Shown one piece after another: positions 33,422 to 45,048 of a stretch of 64,000 nt of DNA. Within the stretch, counting starts at the first letter, position 1; the number at the start of each line of letters is the position of its first letter. A program made the position numbers and the translations under genes. The stretch is from Ancylostoma caninum. Its lineage: Eukaryota > Nematoda > Chromadorea > Rhabditida > Ancylostomatidae. The notes under the pieces were generated by a model. That model searched no databases and had not been told where the DNA came from. It saw only the letters and a list, made by a program, of their open reading frames with translations. The DNA is taken from NCBI GenBank assembly GCA_037903475.1, contig JBAJFG010000136.1, positions 1,178,501 through 1,242,500 of the forward strand, in the 5' to 3' direction.

Positions 33422-34295
33422 TATTTAAGTAACTTATCCTTCACCTAGTTACGAGAGATTATCGGAGTTATAGAAATAATAATCATATTTCCCACTGAAT
33501 GTTTAAGTAGATGAGAAGCTGTAAAGTGTGAAAAGTGCGACTTCTTCGCTTTACTTTGGAGCACATCTATTCTACAAAAATTCAGACAAAAAGGCAACTA
33601 TGGTAGCTAATACGTTTGGAATCTGAGGAGGATCGAGGGATTCACAAAGGGGCTATCCGGGTGGAGCGGGTCAACGAGGGAGGAAGGAGAAGAAGAACGG
33701 CGTGTGGAGAATGGGAAGCACAAGCACTCCAAACATTGAGCAGGACATCAGGCGCCAACGGCGCCATTGTTGAACAGGGTATCTCGTCCGATTAAAACAG
33801 TGACAATTACAATGTAGCCTTATGCTTTCGACGTTGGTAGAAAGCCTACACTACGTTGCTTCGGAAGAATGTTTGATGCTTTTACTATGACACGTCATAG
33901 TTTTATGAAAATTCTATATCAGTTCACACCACATTTCTGTGGAATCTCGTGTTTTTTTTCTGAGAATTCAGAGGAGAGCAGGGCACTTGTATGGACCAGC
34001 AAAATCGCGCGACGGAACGTTTACGCTGCAGCTGAGACAAGAGTGTCAAACAAAAGAAGTTCGAATTTCGTAAATGGCGTTTGGACGTCAATTTTGACCC
34101 TCCTGTTATGAACTCATGTAGTTTGCGCATCGAAGCACATGAACCCTCTGCAGGAAAGGGGAATAAGTCGAAAGACGATCCCTCTCCCTCCATAATTTTC
34201 CGGTATTTTCCGTTTTCTGGCCCAAGAATTAAGACGTAAAACGGTAGGGCAAAATGGGCGGAAAACGGAAAATTCCGCACAACTCTGGTCCCACC

Positions 34296-35185
34296 ACGAC
34301 CTCTTGCACTATACATATTTTGCACTTATGCATCACGAAAGTTCGGCCGAATGTCTCGTCAACTCCGCATCTCCGCGAAGCACTGTCTATATTTGAGCCT
34401 CATGACGGGCGCATGCGATCACGTGCTGGTTGCCCTATGCCCGCGCTCTAGACAATTTTGTCGCACTACCAGGAGTTATATGAGGATTTATATCATATTT
34501 GTCACTATTTTTATTAATTTTATTCTCCATCGGAGTCCCCAAAGGCGGTGAAGACCCCACTTTTCCTCCCACGCCTTCCCCTCCCCCCTCCCCCGCTCAC
34601 TTTTTGCGTCTTAAAAAAGTTAGGTATCCATTAGCGAGGTGCGAGCAAGGTGCAAAAAGTTTCGATAGTTACAGTTCGCGTGAATAGTCGCCCACCCACA
34701 TCACGTTGGTATTCCACCGAACTTGGAAGAATCTCAGATATCCAGCATTAGAACTCTATGTTATGCCAGTCAAGAACTCTGACAAAACACTAATGAAGAT
34801 CGATGGAAAATTCTTCAGTGATCCGGGTCCGCAGTGGTGTGATGGGTGCGCCTGAGTCAGGGTCTGGTGAAGATGCTGAGAAACGGACCCACCGTTAGCA
34901 TGAAAGATGTGCCATGACAAAAGCGAAGTTGTTGTTGAAGAACAACGCAGTACCCCTTTTCAAAAAGAAGCAGTTCCAATGCCCCTGTCTCCAGTCATTC
35001 GTTGTGGTGCCACTGGTTCGACTAAGTGCCCCACTAACAAGTTTTATCAAGTTTTATTGCGTGTGTTTTTTCAAAACTTTTTTTGTCGTGCTTCACACGT
35101 TTCTGTTTGCGTTACCGTCTAGTGCATGCTGGGCTCATCCTGCTTTTGACCCACTCACCGTTCTTCCGCGACCAATTTTTTAACA
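34296..35185. other. Unannotated stretch, no supported gene
   Basis: Several 60-90 codon frames occur on the plus strand (for example 34914-35183) but without motifs, signal peptides or splice structure that I trust. No repeats were found. Confidence 0.35.
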
Positions 35186-35386
35186 TACAGTAGCGAGCAA
35201 AGTAATTACAACTTTCGGTTTTTCGTATATAACTTCTTCCAAAGTAGAGCCTGTTGGTTAAATTTTCTGCGGGAGCTGTGACCTTCTCATTCTATGGACT
35301 TCCTATTTTTTAAGAAAAATTCTTCCGTGGAGGCTGAAATCTGTATGTTGGCACCAACTGCAATGTCTCGCAGAATGGCATCTGTC

Positions 35387-36874
35387 GGGTGTGGGTCATG
35401 ATGAGGAGAAATGGGGCGGCGCCTTCCCGCCCTTTGGCGTCGACTCGTCCCCACTCACACTCAGATTTGCATGGGCAAGTATTAGGTGCGTGCAAAAGTT
35501 CTGGGGCAGTTGCACCTAATTTTTCAGAACGCCATAACTTGACTCAAAGTCAGCAATTTTGTTCAAAACAAAAAGCATGGGCATCTGCGTAACGTTGCCA
35601 ATAATGCACAGAAAAGATTTTTCCAGAAGCTAAAAATTTGACAGGTCTACACTTGTAATAGTGGCACACGTTGTTTTCCAGTAGGGTCTGTTCATTGAAA
35701 GTTTTACAGCGGAGGTAAAGCCAAAGAAGGTTGAAATGGGGGTAGTCTGTTAGAGGCGGATATAGGGAGTAATATAGGTTAGGCTAGAATTTCGGAGCAC
35801 GAATGACCAATTCTTTATAAGGTCGACACTGCAACGTGCTGGTATGCGTTATCCCACAGCCGGGTCAGACCACACATTTCCGCCTGTGTCGGCCCTATGC
35901 TTAAGAGTTTTCCCATGATTACTTTAGGGAAAAGAAAGTACTAAAGGGAGATTATTGCGCATTCATTAGATAACAAATTCATTGCAGATGAGTCACGCTG
36001 CTGACCATGAAAGGTCAAAATTTTTAAAAAGAAGGTAGTGATGGTTCGGCCATTTTTTAGGTGGGTGGCAGGAGCCCGGACTCTGGGATGACCTCTTCCT
36101 ATTGTCGTACATGACCTATTCTCTATCAACAATAACTATTCTCCCATGAAACGAATTGTTAGGAAATCTGAAGATCGGATATCTGTAGACTTGCCAGTGT
36201 GAACATTGGTGCTCTTCGCTCAACTCACGAAAAATCCATCTACTCAGCTTCCCCTTCTTACCGATTTTCTTCAAGTGACGAGACATTGTTGACTGAATTT
36301 CCCGTAATGTCTTGCGCACTTTGCACAAGGTCCGGTTCAACCTGCTCTTTCCTGGTGCTTTTGCGATGACCAAATCTCTGACCAACTCGTGAAGCATTTT
36401 CCAGACTCTCATCTCCGCTCAGAATTCCTAGGAATCTTCGAGCACCTGGCATTTTGGAGAACATACTCTTCACAAACGCGTTACTGGTGCTATGGGTCGC
36501 TTCCCCTGTTGATCGTCTAGATTTGATTTCATAAAGCGAAATTCCCCAAAATATTGTACAGCTTATAGAACTGGTTTTACACCCAAAACAGAGCAACGCT
36601 GTGACATAGACCCGAGCCAAAAGTGGTACAGGTAGCAGGTGTTTTAGGCTACCAGCATGCATGAAAACCCTTGCAGGATATCGCAAACGCAAGGAGCAAA
36701 ACGACGTTGAATGGTGAAATACCACCAACTGCCCCGGAACTTTTGCACTCACCTAATATGATGAAATCGCGCGCGAATCAGTGCGAGTAGGTCCTGAAGG
36801 GTGGAGCGAGGGTTTCATTGAACCAATCGCAGGCACATCGCCCACCCACTTTCGCCTCATCATGACCCACACCC
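35387..36874. mobile_element. MULE-like MITE in the left fold-back arm
   Basis: The inverted ends GGGTGTGGGTCATGATGAGG and CCTCATCATGACCCACACCC are perfect over 20 bp. They are flanked by a perfect 9-bp duplication GCATCTGTC (35378-35386 and 36875-36883), the length typical of Mutator-like transposons. Taking out the mariner inside leaves only about 210 bp without coding capacity. The right fold-back arm (around 40770) shows the single uninterrupted GCATCTGTC context, which confirms the insertion. Confidence 0.8.
35482..36756 (-). mobile_element. Mariner transposon, full length, transposase decayed
   Basis: Ends TTAGGTGCGTGCAAAAGTTC and GAACTTTTGCACTCACCTAA are flanked by TA (35480-35481 and 36757-36758). 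The 1275-bp length is full size. Minus-strand frames spell the transposase in order. First is the helix-turn-helix region (LYEIKSRRSTGEATHSTSNA, LGILSGDESLENASRVGQRF). Next comes QSTMSRHLKKIGKKGKLSRW followed by ELSEEHQ and a decayed G-D-E block near 36125 (IVIVDRE). A C-terminal remnant lies at 35600-35850. Frame shifts and stops make it inactive. The sequence style is that of the cecropia/Hsmar1-like branch. Confidence 0.88.
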
Positions 36875-37254
36875 GCATCTGTCGTTGGGATCCGACCACG
36901 AATCGGTCCCTCCGTGCAGAATCAACTTGTTTGCGCTGGAAAATGTACATGCGTTAACCACTGCTTGACATCTGCGAAGACTGTTTGAGGTTGCTCCAAC
37001 AGTGATCCTGTGTGGATATTTTCGTCGCCGTGGCTCTTTCTATCTACTTTGTTTAAAAGAGAGAGATGGTGCTGACGTTCCTATAAGCGAAGTTAGAGAT
37101 GTTCGGCTTCAACGCAGTTCAATGCTTCCTCGGAATTCCAAAATATTCCTGCTCATTTCAGTGCAGCCAATTGTGGGCATCATGGAAAATAAGTTTTGAA
37201 ATTTTTCGTGTCTCGAGGAGGAAAACACCTTAATAATCCCATAGTTATTAAAGA

Positions 37255-40107
37255 TGCCCCAGAATTTTTGGAATATTGCTATGCATTGTATTATATCAAT
37301 ATTGCTATATAAAAAATCACTGATTACGCCAATCAACAAACATGCCTCCCCAGTAATTCCAGCAGATTTCCGCCCTATATCCATCACTAGTACCGCATGT
37401 AAAATTATGGAGAGATGTATGAAAGAAAAAAATTGACGAGTTCCTAGATGTCCACAACGTCATACCCATGCAGCAATTCGGTTTCTGCAAAAATACTTCC
37501 ACAGCTGACCTGCTTCTACAGAGTATATATGATTGGAATGCTCAATTATCAGCACGTAACTATGTTGATATCATCTATTTTGACATCTCTAAAGCATTCG
37601 ACACCGTATCACATTACAAACTCCTTTGGAAACTCGAATATCTAGGAATTCGTGGCAATGTCTTAAAATGGCTTGCATCGTTCTTGATGGGAAGGACCTT
37701 TTCCGTCAGAGTCAATAATTCCTTTTCACAAGAGAGAGAAGTATTAAGTGGTGTTCCGCACGGTAGTGTATTAGGGCCACTCTTGTTTAATCTGTACCTC
37801 TCTGACCTTCCTGCTGCATTGAATCATGACAGCAGTGTGAAATTACAGGGTGCGTCATAAATATTGACGCACTGAAGATATGCTGTAAAAGGGACAACAT
37901 CCCGAAAACCACCATATATGCATATCCAAAATGAAGGTCATGTCTTAACGAATACAAAAAATCCACTCCTGTTCGGAGAGCGCTCTCTCCTTGTAAAAGC
38001 AGCCACGAACATGTCGGCAGAGAAAATCGCCGATGCGCCGCAATTGAAGTTCGTCCATTATCCTTCCATATTATAAAGAGGGTAAGCTTTAGGAAAACGA
38101 CACTCTTAAGGGAAGTAGGGCAGGTCTCGCTCTCCAAGTACCACAGGAAATCGTGTCCTTGTTCGCAAGTCTTGTCGTGTCCCAGCCAGAGAAAGGCATC
38201 TATGTTTTACTATAGAAAATTTTTTTGTTTTCTTGTTTCTCATTCAAGCAATCTTCTAAGGGCACATTTCCTCGCTTATCTTAGTTCTCATCACAAGATG
38301 AATTCATAGGTACTTTGGCAGGGCTTGGCTGTTGCTCAGGAGACAAAAGTGGCACGAGTCCAGTTTCAAAAATCTACTTGAGGCACTTCAACTTGGCGGA
38401 GAATAGGCTTCCTTGTGAACCGAGTTCCAGTCTACGGATGACCCCATATGGATATCTTAGAGAGCAAGAGCTGCGCTATAATCCACAAAAACATCAAGCT
38501 CCCAAAGGCTTATCTGTTCAAGATCTGGGACAAAGTCGACCTGAGTTAGTTGCGGCGCAGAGGCATTGCGATCCCTCGTCGTCTCTGTGACTGCTTCAGC
38601 AAAGAAGGAGCTTGCCGTGAACAAGAGTGCATTTATTCGGATCGCCAAGACTTAGGCTTTATTCTGCATATGCTCATTTGGAATGTTTTTGCATCTTTTC
38701 TTTTCTACAGACTCATTTTAGGTGCGTCAATAATTTTGACGCACCCTGTATTGATGTTCGCTGATGATATAAAATTAAATGCTGGTTATGGACCAAATGA
38801 TAGTGAAAAAAGAACGAAAAATCTACAAGCAAGCATTCATAGTCTCACGACTTATATGCATGTATGGCAGCTGACTATATCTTTGTCGAAAACACATGTA
38901 ATGCACCTTGATCGTAGCAACCCAAAGGTGCCGTACTGGTTGAATTCAGACATCCAAATTACTGAATGCAGTAACATTAAAGACTTGGGAATAATCTACG
39001 ACAACAAACTTTCTTTTGATAAGCACATCAAAGAAATTGTTGTAAAAGCTAGGGTTATCATGTTTCGTCTACTAAAAATTTTCAAAAACAATTTTCCCAT
39101 GCTACAGTGCAAACTTTTCAAGCTGTATGTTCTACCAATACTAGAATACAATTCAGTAATTTGGAGTCCTTACCGAGCGAACAAAATCAGCCTCGTTGAA
39201 AGTGTTCAAAAAACCTTCACTCGAATCATTTGCCGCAGATGGTTCTCAGAAAGAACCACTACAGTTTCAATGAATTACGGAGACCGCTTGCGCAAATTAG
39301 GCCTAGAAAACCTTTGCTTAAGAAGAAAGGCACTGGATCTTTTCTATTTGTGGAAGATATGGAATGGACTAACTCGTCTTCGCTTTTCTAATTATTTCGT
39401 TGTGAAACCATGTCGAGGAAGACTTGCTAACTTCAGTTTACACGTGCCAGTAATCGTAAAAACTGAAAGACAGTTACGCTCATATTTCATAAGAGCAAGT
39501 AATATTGCAAAACTGCTTCCGCTTGATTTTTTCAAAGGGAAATATTCTGTTAAGAAAATTTTGACGAATAAGGAACTAAGATTATTATTGCAGAAGAATG
39601 ATGACCCTTCTAATCTTGGAATTTAGCAACAGATACATACCACATTCTACGGAGGAGATGCACACATCATTTCATGAAATGCTTATGTTCTTTGATCTGC
39701 AGCTCATACCTATGTTAAAGTGTTCTTCGCCCACAGAGAAGTCTTCGCAGGTTCGGCTCTCTGACTATCTTACTCATTCATTATACGGCAGAACGTGAGA
39801 CAAGAAGGTGATGGTGCTGTGAGGAACCAACAGATGCGGTGCCTACGATCGTGTCTCACTTGGACCCACCCACTTAATGTTCAGGTTTAAGAGACAATTC
39901 GGGCACAGCACCAACCGCTCTGTTTGTGGGAGCAGCTGTGGTTTGATAGACGTAATTGGCTCACGCTTTCTGCTCTTCTGATCTACTATCTTTTTACCTA
40001 TTCGAGCCTGTCGAAATTTCTCTGGGGTTCTTTTCTTTCTTTACCTTCTGTATGAAGGGTCACATTGTGAATTACCACGATGTATGAATGAATAAATAAA
40101 TAAATGT
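37255..40107 (+). mobile_element. CR1-like LINE, 5'-truncated, interrupted by a Tc1-like insertion
   Basis: The reverse transcriptase begins inside the domain: ADFRPISITSTACKIMERCM (about 37365), then QQFGFCKNTSTADLL, IIYFDISKAFDTVSHYKLLW (motif A), GVPHGSVLGPLLFNLYLSDLP and then the break. After 38750 it continues MFADDIKLN (catalytic FADD), SKTHVMHL, L-G-I-I-Y-D-N-K-L and LPILEYNSVIWSPYRANKIS, to a stop at 39624-39626. A ~480-bp 3' region ends in an (AATA)n tail at 40090-40107. Apart from the insertion and a break near 37436 the frame is well kept. It lies in the centre of the fold-back element. Confidence 0.88.
37846..38748 (+). mobile_element. Tc1-like transposon inserted in the CR1 catalytic region
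   Basis: The ends CAGGGTGCGTCATAAATATT and AATAATTTTGACGCACCCTG are flanked by TA (37844-37845 and 38749-38750). Each end holds its own small inverted repeat (GTGCGTCA...TGACGCAC), so each terminus can form a stem. The interior has frames that look like decayed Tc1-type transposase: KIADAPQ, RSPSTT and ARERHLCF-like pieces, and IPRRLCDCFSKE near the 3' end. No frame is intact. It sits a few codons before FADD. The flanking LINE frames are in phase if the element and one TA are disregarded. Confidence 0.8.
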
Positions 40108-40436
40108 ACAGGGCGACTTATGAGGCACAGGATTTACCGGAACAGGACTACTCGAAGTGCCGAGTGCTCGTCATTAGCAGGAGAATGTGTGCCCTCTTAC
40201 ACCACACACGAATTTTCACGCTTATCCTAGAGCCTTTCGCTTTGAAAATTTTTCGTTTCGTTTGATTCATCTAATTCTAACTAAATTATTAAGTTCTCAT
40301 AGTTCCAGGCTATAGCATCCCACTTCAGTGATGTTTCATGGAGTTCATTGCACTTCAACTGGACGTACCTCACCATATCTAAGGCGGAAAGGGTCGTCAT
40401 GTACACGGCAATAATTTAGGATTACTGGAACATTTT
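40108..40436. other. Sequence between LINE tail and right fold-back arm
   Basis: It opens with TACAGGGCGACTTATGAGGC, which looks like a Tc1-type terminus beginning at a TA, but no opposite end was found. It is possibly a truncated insertion. No gene. Confidence 0.35.
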
Positions 40437-40987
40437 TATGGGATCGCTAAGGTCTCTTCCTCTTGGAGATAGGAAAAATCCAAAACTTATTTTTCGTGAT
40501 GTGCACAATCGGCTGAATTTAAGCCGGCAGGAATATTTTGGATTTTCGAAGTAGTAGTGAACTGAATGGGAGGAACCCTCATCAGCATTTTTCAATTCCA
40601 AGCAGAGCTGATAGAGGGAGCCAAGATGATAGAAACGTCCATAGAAAATCACTACTGAACTAACCTCATACAGCCTTTGCGGATGTCAAACAGTGATCAG
40701 TGCATGCACATTTACTAGGATCTGCAGATTGATTCTGCTGCATAGAACCAATTAGCGGTCAGATACGAACGACAGATGCCATTCTGCGGGACATTGCTGT
40801 TGGTGACAAATTACAGATTTCGACCTGCGAAAGAAAGAAACAAAAAGAGGAAGTCCATGAGATGGCGAAACTTCTATCGCCTATGAGTATGCACAACTCT
40901 CTTGTAAATTGGAACCTCCATGCGCTATCCTGATAGAAGATATAGAACAAAAAACCAAAGGTTGCAATCTGTTTGCTCGCTACTGTA

Positions 40988-42640
40988 AATCATGTCATCA
41001 GTAACTATCTGGTTTCCAACATGTTCCATTAAGCGGTCTTCCACCGTCTGCCTGTACACCTGTTTTCATCATGCCTGTGCTATACTTCCAGAAGTGTCGG
41101 CTGCCCAACATGTTGGTTCCGCAGGGATCCACAGCCTGGGTGCCGAAGCTACAACATGTTCTGAGCGAATTGATGAATGGTGCATTACTGGCTGATGTGA
41201 ATATATCTGACGCTTCCTGGTTTGTGCAACATAGCGTGCCTTCCAATTAGATTTTCTGTGTATCTGCATAGTCGGCGTCATGCCAATTGGTCTCATCATG
41301 GACCCATGTTTTGCTGCATTTTCACCGCAGCCGGGTCAGTAGTTATATCTTTTGAGGAGTACTCATCATGCTGCTGAGATCAGTCCTTGCTTTGAATGAC
41401 GACAACTGTAATAACTGACACCAATACTTTTTTCTCTCTCTGTACCTTTAAATTGCGACGAAGTCCCAGTAGTGCATACCGCAAATCACATTTTTATCGT
41501 TCAAGCAGATTATCGCTGGAGTCTTAAAAAACCTCTCCTGTTGCTAAGTCGTAGAGAAACCCGAAGTCGAATGGGTGTGGCTCATTTCACCGGGATGATG
41601 GCTTGAGACACTAGGCTTGAAAAAGAATAAAGACAAAAATTCGTGGTCGTTTCGAGGCTATTTATGCTGAAACCCCACAACTCATTCTGCGTTAAGTACA
41701 CTTCCAAAAGATTTTCATCCTGTCACAGTGTAACATACTTCGTTCGTGACCGAGATGGTCGCAACGGCAAGATCATGAAATGATCACTTTGGGTACCTAC
41801 AATAAATTCTATTTTTTCTTCCTAAAGTTGCGTAGAGCCATTTGGACAATTTTTAAATTTTGTTCAAACCTGGTTTTCAACTTCGATGAAGTTAGAAGTG
41901 TTTTGCAGCCTGGTACAAAATAAGGTACACTTGTTTCTCCACAAAGGGATTATATCAAGAGACAGGAATAGACTTCAAAACCCCAAAGGAATCAAAATTC
42001 GTCGTGCCGAAGGAAATGAGAATGTACACACAAGAAGTAGGTTCTTTTCCAGACCTAACCCTCGTGTAGTTTTCACTGTCTGAAATGGATATCGACGAAT
42101 TATATCCACAGAACGAAAATGCTAGCAGAATGACCGGTGAAAAAAGATTTCCTCCAAAAAGGCCACAACGTAGCTCTTCGAAATCTTTCTTGACAATTGA
42201 CTACAAAGTTGAAGTATCGAAACTGGTTGCTCGAGAAATAATAATAATAATGAAAAGTTCAAAATAGGTAAGTTTTGCCAGTCATTTTGGAGGTGATGAA
42301 CCAGCCGTGGGTTCAGAATAGAGACATAATGGACCTCTCTCTTAAGTTTTAACTGAACCAAACTGAAATGTCAAATCGGAGTTCAGCTAGCTAGTCCCTG
42401 GACTACGCCTATGAACTGCAAATTAGTGGAAAGCACAAGCATTCTCGTGAAACAATACAGTTTTGTGAAAAATGATATCATTTTGAAGATCCTGAATTTC
42501 GTGTCGTGCTCAGTTGTGCAGGTCTGGAACATCTGGCTTTCTTGATCCACTAGTCCGTATTTGAGATTTCAAATCTTGTCACTAAATTCGCTACTCACAA
42601 CCGGCCAAGAAATAGCTCATAAGGTCGGTTTCGCAAGAAA
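40988..42640. other. Unannotated stretch, no supported gene
   Basis: Minus-strand frames at 40998-41299 and plus-strand frames at 41886-42267 are short and lack motifs. One GGTAAGT donor-like site at 42267 has no matching exon. No inverted or tandem repeats were found. Confidence 0.35.
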
Positions 42641-42879
42641 GTGGTGAGATATGTCCAGGCACAAATGAGAGGAGTGAACGCAGGAAGAGTTATGAAGGTG
42701 AACAAAGGACAAAAAGGACAAAAATGCACACTACTCATCTATTGCCTTATGCCACCATTAGACAGCTATCATTATTGGGATGCAACACCGCTTCTACTCG
42801 ACGGAGAACTCGTCTTGTCGTGCTTCATCGCTAATTGGAGTAGGCGCGCACCATCAGCAACAGTGCACCCGACTGCCTC

Positions 42880-43870
42880 TCTTTTATACGCCGGCGCATC
42901 CTTAACACACCGCAATACCCGATTCCAGACGTTTCCTCACCTTTGAACTCCGATGCACCCTTATCACACGATTGCATTCATCTCCAGGCGTTTTCCAACA
43001 TTTGGACGCCGGAGCCCCCTTATCACAGCGTTGGATCCATCTCGAGGCATTTCCTCACATTTGGACGCCGGAACCCCATTATCACAGCGTTGGATCCATC
43101 TCGAGGCATTTCCTCATATTTGGACGCCGGAACCCCCTTATCACAGCGTTGGATCCTCCTCGTAGCGTTCCTCCACCTCGTCCACCGCCCATATTTCCCA
43201 TCGGGCTCCCAAAAATATGAAGTTCTAGAAAATTGAAACTCTGGCAAAAGATAGAGCTGATCGTCCTCAATGAATATGTTGAAAAGCGTTTGCTGATTCC
43301 GGGTCAGAGTGGTTAAGCACTTGATCTAAATCACCCTGGTTTTCCACAAACAGACGGGCCCTGCAGCCGAATTCTCGCATGTGCAATCGATCGATCGCGC
43401 TACTCACACTTTTTTTTACCATTTCCACTCTCTCTACTCCACACTTGATTCTGAAGTGATTCCGACTCGTGCAAAAATCCATTGAAGGTGCCGAGAATCG
43501 AAGCCGTGGGTGCGCCAAAGCCGATTTTTCTCATACGCTGCCAACCAGTCGTGTTTTAACACGTAATGACGTGGTCGTTCTTGCTGGCAAGAGCGGACCG
43601 TCATTTGTCATAATGTCATAAAACAATCATGAACTTACATTCGAGGGTCAAAGTACCCCTCTACTTACCCCACCCCCATCTCTCCGATACGGTTCCCCCA
43701 TCCCCCTTCCCAGCCCCCTCCCATACGACCCCCTCATGGGGAATTCCCATCGGACGCTTGACCCTAATCATCATGCTGACCTCGCAATCACCATCCCGAC
43801 CAATCAGGAAATTTGATTTCACACACAAACACACGGAGTAAACGCTTTGGTATAAGCGATGATTAACTAG
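42880..43870 (+). repeat. Minisatellite-core dispersed element, copy with ~58-bp units
   Basis: About five units are seen (CCCCTTATCACAGCGTTGGA, CATCTCGAGGCATTTCCTCA, CATTTGGACGCCGGAAC) from about 42890 to 43180, the last three nearly identical. The 3' part at 43650-43860 (CTGACCTCGCAATCACCATC, ACCAATCAGGAAATTTGATT, CACACAAACACAC, GTATAAGCGATGATT) matches the 3' end of the complete copy at 59250-59345. The segment at 43185-43640 looks foreign to the family. Confidence 0.75.
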
Positions 43871-44549
43871 AAAATTTCTGATTATTGCACAATTTCCACT
43901 GTCAAATTCGATCTACCATGCTTCTTCTTTCTCTACAGCCTGAATACTCTGTCGTCTTTCTGTTTCTATTCCTTGATCAAAGGTCGCTCGCTACTGGCAG
44001 ACTCTCATTCCCTATAGAACTCTGCGAATGAAGAGAAATGGTCGCAGCTCGAGAAAAATGTGCGCCTTTGCTCAGCACTGGGAAAATGCAATCTTCCTTT
44101 CAATCCACCCACCACGCGTAGGGACTCGAATGCGGATGACATGATGTTAAAAAAGATGTTTGGCGAGGAGCACGCAGATACTAGACGTGTGCCACTTTCA
44201 AGTCTGTGAAGACACGTTCAAGTTGAAACTTTGGACGAAATAATCTGGTCTGGCACTGCATTGTTAAAAGAAAACTTTTTTCAACACATTGAAGAAAATA
44301 GACGGATTGTCGTGAGTTTGTCGTGAGAAAGTTTGTCGTAGAGTGGAGAGCACGGCAAAATGGGGTATGCCACAATAAGAACTGTGCCAGGTTTTAAAGT
44401 GATAAGATTACTTTAAACAATTTGTATTGGCGAATACCGCGGTACCGATGATGCGACACATCAATGTGTTGAGCAGATGCTCATTATATGGAAGGCGCTT
44501 CAATAGAATTCATCCAATTAACTTCTGAAGCACCTTCTTGACGTCTTAG
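43871..44549. other. Unannotated stretch, no supported gene
   Basis: No motif-bearing frame, and no repeat with defined ends. A 64-codon minus frame at 44181-44375 is unremarkable. Confidence 0.35.
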
Positions 44550-44666
44550 GCCATTCGCGAGCTGGATTCCATGAGAGTGATCGTGGCAGAAAATGTCGAT
44601 ATTGAGTGGAACGTGTCTCCGAATAGTGGAAAATTCAGCACGATCAAAGTTTTTGCCTACAGGAAG
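44550..44666 (+). CDS. Candidate internal exon, unidentified gene
   Basis: The 117 bp (39 codons, phase 0 at both ends) lies between an acceptor-like GACGTCTTAG and a perfect donor GTAAGT. It reads AIRELDSMRVIVAENVDIEW and NVSPNSGKFSTIKVFAYRK. The sequence looks like a real protein segment with one possible N-glycosylation site (N-V-S). The acceptor has a weak pyrimidine tract. The opposite strand is also open over this stretch, which lowers confidence. I do not recognise the family. The exon at 12096 leaves in phase 0, so the two are compatible, but 32 kb apart. Confidence 0.4.
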
Positions 44667-45048
44667 GTAAGTATATACTGTATTTCCTACATTGTATTTC
44701 TTGGTAATTTACACTTTACACTGCTTCTGTTCTGACAATGCTACTATGGTTTCTACTTGACGCAATACGCCGTCCAGAGGACTGCGTTAGTGCTGCACAG
44801 TTAGGCCTATGGCATATCTCACACTGTTGCAGCGAAAAGAATGGAAATGATGAGAATATAATGTTACAAGTTCTCATGTCTTACCACTCAGTTCGCGTGG
44901 AATAGCATGCTGGCAAAGGAGCAGTTGTGTTTGATGGTGAACGGTCGGCAGCGACAGCGACAGACCGTTCACCATGAATGGCATAGGCCTTATCAAAGTG
45001 GTCATCTGGCAGGCGTGTGCGCACGTGCCAACACGAGCATTGACACCT

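Larger units (their letters stand above)
31479..34287. mobile_element. hAT-like composite element with 8-bp target duplication
   Basis: The ends CAGCCATGTGCGGAA and TTCCGCACAACTCTG are inverted at 12 of 15 positions. The outer flanks are the identical 8-mer GTCCCACC (31471-31478 and 34288-34295), the hAT hallmark. Inside, a second left-end-like sequence (CAGGCATGTGCGGAAGTAAA) starts at 32417. A LINE piece lies between the two left ends and a mariner lies at 32585-33421. No hAT transposase frame was found, so it is non-autonomous. Blocks after 33422 match 3615-4213. Confidence 0.75.
35188..40985. mobile_element. Fold-back Tc1-like element carrying nested insertions
   Basis: Ends CAGTAGCGAGCAAAGTAATT and TTTGCTCGCTACTG are flanked by TA (35186-35187 and 40986-40987). 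The left arm is 35188-35386 plus 36884 to about 37245, with younger insertions removed. It is mirrored by about 40437-40985: GCAGAATGGCATCTGTCG against CGACAGATGCCATTCTGC, and ATTCCAAAATATTCCTGC against GCAGGAATATTTTGGATT. Each arm is about 0.55 kb and clearly diverged. The middle is filled by a CR1 LINE. No transposase of its own was found. Confidence 0.75.

Noticed and set aside
43480..43560. tRNA-like sequence on the minus strand (GGCAGCGTATGAG... GGCTTCGATTCTC)
   Set aside because: B-box has two mismatches at key positions and no cloverleaf can be drawn with confidence.
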